From the NCBI GenBank assembly GCA_000438015.1, contig FR901638.1, positions 1 to 12,211 of the forward strand: a stretch of 12,211 bases of DNA, read 5' to 3'. A program made the position numbers and the translations under genes. The stretch comes from Coraliomargarita sp. CAG:312 (lineage in GTDB: Bacteria > Verrucomicrobiota > Verrucomicrobiia > Opitutales > Intestinicryptomonadaceae). The notes beneath the pieces are model-generated. The model saw only the letters and a program-made list of their open reading frames with translations. It did not search any database and was not told the DNA's origin. Shown piece after piece: positions 6,749 to 12,211 of this stretch (its first letter is position 1; each line of letters begins with the position of its first letter).

Positions 6749-8812
6749 ATGGCGCACAAAAAAGAAGTTGAAAAAAAATACTTTAACCGCGAACTAAGCT
6801 GGCTTGCCTTCAACAGAAGAGTTCTAAATCTCTGCCTCGAAGAATCCTTTCCGCTCTTGGAAAGGGTTAGATTCCTTTCAATAGTAAGCAACAATCTCGA
6901 CGAATTTTTTGAAATAAGGGTGGCAGGGCTGGAACAGCAGCTGGAATCCGGCGTCCTGGAAGTTGGTTTTGACGGGCTCGGCCCGCGCGAGCAGCTGCGG
7001 CAGATTAGCTCCATAACGGCGGCTCTTACAAAAGACGAATACCGCATATGGACAGACGAACTTATTCCCAGGCTGCGCGCCGAAAAGATTATATTTAAAA
7101 CTCCCAAGCAATGCACGCCCTCGGAAAAAGAATGGCTGAAAAAATATTTTGAAGACAACGTGTATCCTGCCCTAACCCCACTTGCGGTGGACCCAGCGCA
7201 TCCATTCCCCCATTTGAGAAACAAGGGATTGTATGTATTGCTATCCATAGCCAATCCAGAAATAAAGCGCGCCCCGAGCGATATCGCAATAATTCCTGTG
7301 CCTCCAATACTTTCGCGCATAATAAAAATAGACAACCCAAGCCACGAAACCCAAACTTTTGTATACCTCAGCGACACCATAAAATTTTACGCCGAAGAAC
7401 TGTTTCCGGGCTATAAGGTCCGCAACTCGGCAATATTTAGAATAACGCGAAACTCCGATTTATACTTCGACGAGGAAGAGACTGAAAATCTTCTGCAAAC
7501 GATAGAAAACGAGCTGCACAACCGCCGCAAAGGAGCTGCAGTGCGCCTTGAAATAGAGGACTGCGTTTCCGAATCCGCTCTTAAAACCCTGGTTGAAGCA
7601 ATCGATTTGGACGAAAATTTTATATACAAAATTCCAGCCAGCCCGCTGAACCTTGCAAGATTATCCGTGGCGTACGACATGATTGAGCGCCCCGACTTGA
7701 AGTTTCCGCCAATGCGCCCCTATCTGCCGCCGGAATTTAGAAATTGCGACGACTATTTTGAAGTGATAAAGCAAAAAGACAGGCTGCTGCACCATCCCTA
7801 CGAAAGTTTTGCGCCCGTGGAGGAATTCATTTCAAAAGCGGCAAAAGATCCAAGCGTATTGGCCATAAAACTTACGCTATACCGCACTAGCCAAGGATCC
7901 CCCATTGTCCGCGCGTTAAAAGAAGCCGCAACAAACGGCAAGCAAGTGACAGTTTTAATTGAGCTGAAAGCGCGCTTCGACGAGGAAAACAACATACAGT
8001 GGGCGCGCGAGCTCGAAGAGCGCGGAGTGCATGTCGTCTACGGTATAGTCGGATTTAAAACCCACTGCAAAACATGCCTCATAGTAAGGAGGGAATCCGG
8101 CGGAATGCTGAAGCGCTATGTGCATTTGGGAACGGGAAACTACAATTCAAAGACAGCAAAAATTTATACCGACCTGTCTTTTTTCACCGCGCGCGAAGAC
8201 ATAACCGAAGAAGTTGCAAACCTGTTCAACACATTGACGGGAAAAGTAAAAAATCCGGAATTCAAAAAACTTTGGGTAGCCCCCTTCTGTTTTCACAGCA
8301 AATTTATAGATATGGTGAAGCGGGAAATCGCGCACGCAAAAAGCGGCAAACCCGCCCGCATAATAATTAAGGTAAATTCCGTAATAGAACAGGCGTCAAT
8401 CGACGCTCTCTACGAGGCGTCCCAAGCCGGAGTAAAAATAGACTTGATTGTTCGCGGAATATGCGGGCTAGTGCCGGAAGTAAAGGGTTTGAGCGACAAC
8501 ATAACAGTAAGAAGCATCGTGGGAGTGTACCTTGAGCACAGCCGGATTTACTACTTTGAGAATGCAGGCAACCCGGAAGTTTTTGCAGGCAGCGGAGATA
8601 TTATGACGCGAAACATGTTTAAGAGGATAGAATGCATATTCCCAATCGAAGACCAAGACTTAAAATCCCGTGTAATAAACGAGATTTTGCCTGCTTATTT
8701 AAAAGACAACAGGTTCTCAAATTTGCTGCACTCAAACGGGGCATATTATAAATCAGAAGAAATGAAAACTTCCGAGCCATTCTCATGCCAAGAATTTTTT
8801 ACAATACAATAA
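6749..8812 (+). CDS. ppk: Polyphosphate kinase 1
   Basis: PPK1 polymerises the gamma-phosphate of ATP into inorganic polyphosphate and also runs in reverse. The 687 residues match the family and cover all domains. The N-terminal helical domain starts with YFNRELSWLAFN (11-22) and FLSIVSNNLDEFFEIRV (42-58). The head domain includes HPFPHLRNKGL (151-161). Two phospholipase-D-like catalytic halves follow. The first contains KLTLYRTS (374-381), LIELKARFDEENNI (403-416) and the HxK motif GFKTHCK with His439, equivalent to the autophosphorylated His of E. coli PPK. The second contains YLEHSRIYYF (594-603) with His597 and GSGDIMTRN (614-622). No ppx neighbour is present. The start follows AAATAAATT without a Shine-Dalgarno sequence. 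No terminator is seen before rho, so read-through into rho is possible. Confidence 0.97.
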   Translation: MAHKKEVEKKYFNRELSWLAFNRRVLNLCLEESFPLLERVRFLSIVSNNLDEFFEIRVAGLEQQLESGVLEVGFDGLGPREQLRQISSITAALTKDEYRIWTDELIPRLRAEKIIFKTPKQCTPSEKEWLKKYFEDNVYPALTPLAVDPAHPFPHLRNKGLYVLLSIANPEIKRAPSDIAIIPVPPILSRIIKIDNPSHETQTFVYLSDTIKFYAEELFPGYKVRNSAIFRITRNSDLYFDEEETENLLQTIENELHNRRKGAAVRLEIEDCVSESALKTLVEAIDLDENFIYKIPASPLNLARLSVAYDMIERPDLKFPPMRPYLPPEFRNCDDYFEVIKQKDRLLHHPYESFAPVEEFISKAAKDPSVLAIKLTLYRTSQGSPIVRALKEAATNGKQVTVLIELKARFDEENNIQWARELEERGVHVVYGIVGFKTHCKTCLIVRRESGGMLKRYVHLGTGNYNSKTAKIYTDLSFFTAREDITEEVANLFNTLTGKVKNPEFKKLWVAPFCFHSKFIDMVKREIAHAKSGKPARIIIKVNSVIEQASIDALYEASQAGVKIDLIVRGICGLVPEVKGLSDNITVRSIVGVYLEHSRIYYFENAGNPEVFAGSGDIMTRNMFKRIECIFPIEDQDLKSRVINEILPAYLKDNRFSNLLHSNGAYYKSEEMKTSEPFSCQEFFTIQ

Positions 8813-8844
8813 CAACCGCACATATAAAAAAACACGCCATATGC

Positions 8845-8966
8845 CCGCCGCGCCAAAACGGAGAAAAAAAGCTTGTTAAAAAATTAAAAACGGGTTTAAT
8901 TGCCTCTGTTAAATAAATCGCGGCGTACCGCGCCAAGTCTTAGGTTATTTTAATGGGGCGCGGCGG
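8845..8966 (+). promoter_or_regulatory. GC-segment leader upstream of rho, candidate attenuator or switch
   Basis: In AT-rich DNA between ppk and the conserved part of rho lie four GC-only segments: P1 CCGCCGCGCC (8845-8854), P2 CGCGGCG (8919-8925), P3 CCGCGCC (8928-8934) and P4 GGCGCGGCGG (8957-8966). P1 can pair with P2 over 7 bp (8846-8852) while P3 pairs with P4 over 7 bp. Alternatively P1 pairs with P4 over 10 bp while P2 and P3 form a 5-bp tetraloop hairpin (8919-8932). The P3:P4 loop holds TAGG and an in-frame ATG (8953). No T-run follows P4, so it is not an intrinsic terminator. E. coli rho is autoregulated by attenuation in its leader; a similar job here is inference. Confidence 0.4.
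8873..8900 (+). promoter_or_regulatory. Weak candidate promoter for rho
   Basis: TTGTTA (8873-8878) is followed after 16 bp by TTTAAT (8895-8900). A transcript from here would start near 8907 and would lack segment P1 of the leader; only read-through RNA from ppk would carry it. The boxes are imperfect in AT-rich DNA, so confidence is low. Confidence 0.2.
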
Positions 8967-9081
8967 ATTAGACGCAATATTTAAAACATTTCCGTCTTAT
9001 GCTGATTTACGTTTCCGCAACGAAAACGCAATATCCGCTTTGTGTGCCAAGAAATATCATTTTAATATAAATTTACCGCTT

Positions 9082-10200
9082 ATGGAGAATTTGGAAATCA
9101 TAACTGTATCGGGAATATTCGCCCCGACTACAAACAACAACGGCGTACTTTTAGATCCGAAGCGCGGAGGCAAAACGCGCCCAACCGACCCCTATGTTCC
9201 CAAGGATTTGGTGCAGCGGTTTAATGTAAAGAAAGGACAGTTTATCGTTGCCAAAGCGCACCAGGCGGCAGGCCATCCAAATCCGAAAGTGCGTTTTATT
9301 GAAACAATAGACTCGGTTCCCTGCTCCGAACGCAAACGCGTACCATCTTTCCAACAACTTACCACAATAGCCCCGAAAGAAAAACTGAGACTCGAAACAA
9401 AAGACGAACGCCTAACTAACCGCGTTGTAGATATTTTCTGTCCAATAGGGAAAGGAACGCGCGGGCTAATCGTAGCCCCCCCACGGACAGGGAAAACAAC
9501 CCTGCTTAAGGACATCGCCTACGGAATAATACAAAACCATCCGGAATGCCATCTTATGATTTTGCTTGTAGACGAGCGCCCTGAGGAAGTCACCGACTTT
9601 AGAATGGACCTTCCTGAAGCCGAAATATACGCGTCCTCCAATGACGAAAACATAGAGACGCACATACGCATAGCGGATTTGGCAATAGAGCGCGCAAAAC
9701 ATCTTGTTGAAAGCGGCAAAGATGTCGTCCTTTTAATGGATTCCCTTACGCGCCTCTCTCGCGCGCACAACGCCGCAAAAGCAAACAGCGGCAGAACCAT
9801 GAGCGGCGGCTTGGATATACGCGCCTTGGAACGCCCGCGGCAGATATTTTCAGCAGCGCGCAACACGGAGGAAGCAGGGAGCCTGACAATAATCGCCTCC
9901 GCTCTAATAGAAACTGGGTCCAGGATGGACGATTTACTATTTCAGGAATTTAAAGGAACCGGAAATATGGAAATGGTTCTCGACCGCAAGATTGCGGAAC
10001 TTAGAATATGGCCCGCCATAAACATATCCGCATCAGGAACTAGGCGCGAAGAGCTGCTGCTTTCAGACGACGAGCTCGAAGCGGCGTCTTTTTTGCGCCG
10101 GGCAATGGCAAACGCAAAGCCGGAAGACGCAGCGGAAACTCTTATCAATAGAATGAAGCAGTCAAAAAATAATGCCGACTTTATCTCTATGATTTTATAG
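9082..10200 (+). CDS. rho: Transcription termination factor Rho
   Basis: Rho is the hexameric RNA-dependent helicase that ends many transcripts. From the ATG at 9082 it has 372 residues; the frame is open to another ATG at 8953 (415 residues). The shorter start is preferred because the extra 43 residues show no Rho_N motif, use TTA and CGT codons that look rare in neighbouring genes, and their start lies in a potential GC stem. Motif numbers here use the longer form. An OB fold lies at about 47-120 (TVSGIF, DPYVPKDLVQRFNVKKGQ). Walker A is APPRTGKTT (175-183, Lys181), followed by LVDERPEEVTD (205-215). Walker B is DVVLLMDSLTRL (257-268, Asp263), the Q-loop SGRTMSGGLD (279-288), and the R-loop EFKGTGNME (332-340). 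The ATPase core is fully conserved. The OB fold lacks the GFGFLR aromatics of E. coli Rho, reading NNGVLL. Confidence 0.95.
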   Translation: MENLEIITVSGIFAPTTNNNGVLLDPKRGGKTRPTDPYVPKDLVQRFNVKKGQFIVAKAHQAAGHPNPKVRFIETIDSVPCSERKRVPSFQQLTTIAPKEKLRLETKDERLTNRVVDIFCPIGKGTRGLIVAPPRTGKTTLLKDIAYGIIQNHPECHLMILLVDERPEEVTDFRMDLPEAEIYASSNDENIETHIRIADLAIERAKHLVESGKDVVLLMDSLTRLSRAHNAAKANSGRTMSGGLDIRALERPRQIFSAARNTEEAGSLTIIASALIETGSRMDDLLFQEFKGTGNMEMVLDRKIAELRIWPAINISASGTRREELLLSDDELEAASFLRRAMANAKPEDAAETLINRMKQSKNNADFISMIL

Positions 10201-10577
10201 CGGAATAAAAAACGCCCGAAACACCAGCCTCCAATCGACCTTTTTTGAGGGAAAGGCTTTTCTCCCCATAAAAAAGCTTTCCGCCAAAGCGGCTTCTCCG
10301 TAAAAATTCTATTGCCCAACTATCAATATGCGGCGCATCCGCAAAATTAAACTGTTTGCACCCGTATTTTCTGTGTCCATAAAAGAAATCCCGCATGCCA
10401 ATTCAGGAAAAATTACGGCGCAAAATAAATTTTTAGGCGCGGATTTGCGGCGACGGCATTTCATTGGGATGAGAACCAAAAATCCGCAAGCCCGTAAAAT
10501 GAAAAGCATTTTTTAGGCTAATGCGGCGTTGAGCTATTTTTATATTATGCCTGGCAGCATCGACCACGCATATGCAT
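10201..10577. other. Intergenic region between convergent rho and thioredoxin genes, no convincing gene
   Basis: Short open frames exist here (62 codons on the plus strand at 10328-10516, 69 and 66 codons on the minus strand), but none has a recognisable motif, a ribosome-binding site or support over the other strand. Visible structures are a GGGA/TCCC-type imperfect hairpin near 10248-10266, CCGC-CAAA-GCGG around 10280-10292 (followed by T's only on the minus strand), and an 8-bp inverted repeat GCGGATTT/AAATCCGC (10439-10446 and 10480-10487). No strong plus-strand terminator for rho is seen. The stretch could hold decayed sequence or a small RNA; neither can be shown. Confidence 0.5.
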
Positions 10578-10605
10578 AAAAAAACGCCCGCTTAATTTGC
10601 GGGCG
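10578..10605 (-). terminator. Intrinsic terminator of the thioredoxin-like gene
   Basis: On the minus strand CGCCCGC (10605-10599) pairs with GCGGGCG (10591-10585) around a 7-base loop, followed by seven T residues (10584-10578). The hairpin lies 37 bases after the stop codon of the thioredoxin-like gene. On the plus strand it is followed only by AATTTCC, so it works mainly for the minus strand. Confidence 0.9.
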
Positions 10606-10642
10606 AATTTCCTTCGGTTTACTTGTCTGATACTCTTACGGG

Positions 10643-11179
10643 CTAGTATCTCATTCTCTCTTTAAAGCTCTCAGCTTTTTCTTTTAACTCCGCGGGAGTG
10701 CGAACCTCCAAGCCAACCATCATTTCATTTTCGCCGCTCTTTGGATCTATAAATATTATAGTCGGGAAGCCGCGCAAATTGTATTTTTCGGCAAGTTCTC
10801 TGTATTTTTTCGCATGGGCCTTGTTTTTCGGCTCTCCTAAGCGCGTGAAGTCGGCGACAACCACCTTAAGCTTGTCCTGCGCATATTTGGTGAACTCCTC
10901 AGTATTCAGCACAAATTTATGCAGCATTTTGCATGGCGGGCACCAATCCGACCCGGTAAACTCAAGCATGAGAATTTTACCCTCCTTTTTGGCGGCCTCA
11001 AGAGCCTTGTCAAAATCCTCCTCAGCCTTTAGCTCGATTTTCTTTGCTTCGGATTTCAACGAATCGTTTGCGTTGGCTTTTGATGTTTCGCCAAATCCCG
11101 ACGCCGGCGCGCCTAAAAGAAAAGCAGAAAGAACAGCCAAGAGAAAGTAGGTTTTTTTTCCAATTTTTATTTTTTCCAT
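10643..11179 (-). CDS. Exported thioredoxin-like protein
   Basis: This 178-residue protein has a signal peptide: Lys-rich N-terminus, hydrophobic core YFLLAVLSAFLLG (11-23), and a likely cleavage near residues 27-30. A Lys/Glu/Ala-rich linker (about 31-65) follows, then one thioredoxin fold. The active site is SDWCPPCKML (77-86) with Cys80 and Cys83, and the cis-proline loop is GFPTIIFID (137-145, Pro139). The WCPPC form and the insert between strands resemble secreted DsbD-gamma or 'thioredoxin family' proteins rather than cytoplasmic TrxA (WCGPC). It likely acts in the periplasm on disulfides of exported proteins; the partner is unknown. The gene follows the GH43 gene by 53 bp, has its own TATAAT upstream and a terminator downstream, and lacks a Shine-Dalgarno sequence. 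Confidence 0.9.
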   Translation of the reverse strand: MEKIKIGKKTYFLLAVLSAFLLGAPASGFGETSKANANDSLKSEAKKIELKAEEDFDKALEAAKKEGKILMLEFTGSDWCPPCKMLHKFVLNTEEFTKYAQDKLKVVVADFTRLGEPKNKAHAKKYRELAEKYNLRGFPTIIFIDPKSGENEMMVGLEVRTPAELKEKAESFKERMRY

Positions 11180-11193
11180 AATATTTTGTCTTT

Positions 11194-11199
11194 ATTATA
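11194..11199 (-). promoter_or_regulatory. -10 element of the thioredoxin-like gene
   Basis: TATAAT on the minus strand lies 15 bp upstream of the ATG at 11179, in the 53-bp gap after the GH43 gene. No -35 match is found at the expected distance (GCGTAA). Transcription would leave a leader of under ten bases, so it may be a real short-leader promoter or chance AT sequence. Confidence 0.35.
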
Positions 11200-11232
11200 A
11201 GTTAATCGGAGAATTTTTACGCTGCTTGAGAT

Positions 11233-12211
11233 TTATTTTTTGTCTTTGTCAAAAATGGAAAGATCCCATTTGTCGTACCATCTTATGACGGGAGTCCCAT
11301 TCTCCCACTCAACAGGCAGGAATACGTATCTGCCGTCGATGGCGTCCTCGGATATCCATCTGTCTCCGACATAAATAAAGGCGTCTTTCTTGCCTTGCAC
11401 AGGTATAACTGCGGTGCTCTGCGACAGAAAAGTTGTGTCGGGCTTGGCGGAATAAGGGCGGGTGCGCGACTTTTTCTGCCCTTCCCCACGGCAGGGATTG
11501 CCGATTTCCTTCCATTCTCCCAGCATTGAGTCGCAAACCGATATTCTCCCGGGATTGGGCGCCCAACCAGTGCAATGGGAGGTAAATAGCCAATACTTGC
11601 CATCTTTTTTGAAGAATGCGGGAGCTTCGTGGTAGTCTCCGCGCAAAACGCGTACGTATCTGCCGGTAAAGCCTTGGAAATCGTCGGAAAGCTCATGGAT
11701 TTGAAGAGTTGCGTTTTCCTCGCTGGCGCATGCGTAGTAAGCCTTGCCGTCGTCATCAACGAATAAAGTCATGTCGCGCGCCATCTGGCCTCCCTCAAAA
11801 TCGCGCAGGAAAAACTGTCCGCGCGCAACGGCCTCGTCCGACGGACGGTTTTTATTTAAGTCGCAATCGCGCCAATTCGGGTTTTTAGCATCGAGCTCCC
11901 TGCGAAAAGCCTTCAATTTCTCAGCGTCGTTAATCGGATAAACTCCCGCCTGCGGCCGGAATGAACGTATAAATTTATACGGCCCGGCAACCTTGTCGGC
12001 AACTGCAACCCCGACTCGCGCGGTTCTGTAGTCTGGACTTTCGGACAGTATATGTTCAAGCTTTGGCGATTTCGCAAATTTTCCCTTCCTAAATTCCAAA
12101 TGCATCCACATCACATATTTTTTTGTTTTGGGATTGTATATTACTTTTGGACGTTCCAAAACTGTACCGCGAATTATTTCAGAATCGGGGTCGTCGGACA
12201 TCGGAAGAGCT
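11233..12211 (-). CDS. GH43-type glycoside hydrolase, N-terminus outside the window
   Basis: The frame is open to the window edge and an internal Met at 12201 is unlikely to be the true start, so this is the C-terminal part (about 325 residues) of a larger protein. Numbering here is from that Met. The five-bladed propeller pattern of GH43 is recognisable: VLERPKVIYNPKTKKYVMW (14-32), ARVGVAVAD (61-69), ARDMTLFVDDDGKAYY (141-156) with Asp143 as the likely pKa-modulating acid, DYHEAPAFFKKDGKYWLFTS (189-208) with Glu192 as the likely general acid, and CTGWAPNPGR (210-219). The catalytic base Asp should lie in the missing N-terminal part. From memory the ERPKVIYN and CTGW-PN blocks resemble the exo-beta-1,3-galactanase-like group, but the substrate is uncertain. 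Whether it is secreted cannot be seen. No terminator separates it from the thioredoxin-like gene. Confidence 0.8.
   Translation of the reverse strand, partial: ALPMSDDPDSEIIRGTVLERPKVIYNPKTKKYVMWMHLEFRKGKFAKSPKLEHILSESPDYRTARVGVAVADKVAGPYKFIRSFRPQAGVYPINDAEKLKAFRRELDAKNPNWRDCDLNKNRPSDEAVARGQFFLRDFEGGQMARDMTLFVDDDGKAYYACASEENATLQIHELSDDFQGFTGRYVRVLRGDYHEAPAFFKKDGKYWLFTSHCTGWAPNPGRISVCDSMLGEWKEIGNPCRGEGQKKSRTRPYSAKPDTTFLSQSTAVIPVQGKKDAFIYVGDRWISEDAIDGRYVFLPVEWENGTPVIRWYDKWDLSIFDKDKK

Noticed and set aside
6673..7380. 235-codon minus-strand open frame
   Set aside because: It is the antisense shadow of ppk; its composition is irregular and it has no recognisable motif.
10698..11150. 150-codon plus-strand open frame
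   Set aside because: It is antisense to the thioredoxin-like gene, which has a signal peptide, CPPC site, promoter element and terminator.
12200..12210. Sequencing-adapter remnant at the window end
   Set aside because: ATCGGAAGAGC matches 11 bases of the common Illumina adapter core. However, the GH43 frame stays open through it, the encoded residues (ALP before MSDDP) look compatible with the family, and the match breaks after 11 bases. Coincidence is more likely, though reads across the edge would settle it.
1..12211. CRISPR array, insertion sequence, phage or defence genes
   Set aside because: No regularly spaced repeats, terminal inverted repeats with a transposase, or matching protein motifs were seen.

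Overview
The window looks like chromosomal housekeeping DNA from a Gram-negative bacterium, most likely of the Verrucomicrobiota (Opitutae or a relative). The signs are a SecG followed by a LolA-type secreted protein, a Rho whose N-terminal region is unlike the proteobacterial form, moderate GC content with heavy use of the Ile codon ATA, and exported proteins. The taxonomic placement is recalled from family resemblance and could not be searched. No phage, transposon, CRISPR array or defence locus is visible.

Layout. At 60-175 on the minus strand there is a tRNA-Ile2 (anticodon CAT) with its own terminator. From 307 to 6560 on the plus strand seven genes lie head to tail: purE, a divergent RluA-family pseudouridine synthase, secG with an unusually long Ala/Lys/Gln-rich tail, a secreted LolA-like protein, an M29 aminopeptidase, an RluD-type pseudouridine synthase with an S4 domain, and metY. 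Gaps are 3-28 bp except for 112 bp before secG, so this is one or two transcripts, closed by a strong intrinsic terminator at 6576-6626. ppk1 follows with its own TATAAT element at 6708-6713. Then comes rho, preceded by an AT-rich leader holding four short GC-only segments that can pair in two mutually exclusive ways. About 440 bp without a convincing gene follow. On the minus strand at the right end are a secreted thioredoxin-like protein, with terminator and -10 element, and upstream of it a GH43-type glycoside hydrolase cut by the window edge.

Functionally the cluster joins purine synthesis (PurE), rRNA modification (two RluA-family enzymes), protein export and the cell envelope (SecG, LolA-like), peptide turnover (M29), sulfur assimilation into homocysteine (MetY), polyphosphate storage (PPK1) and transcription termination (Rho). 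The links look like genome organisation rather than one pathway. The right end (GH43 plus exported thioredoxin) is the only part that looks niche-specific, pointing to polysaccharide use.

The most interesting signals are the attenuator-like pairing set in front of rho, the altered RNA-contact residues in Rho's OB fold, the altered catalytic motif of the first pseudouridine synthase, and the long tail on SecG. No clearly new multi-gene system was found.
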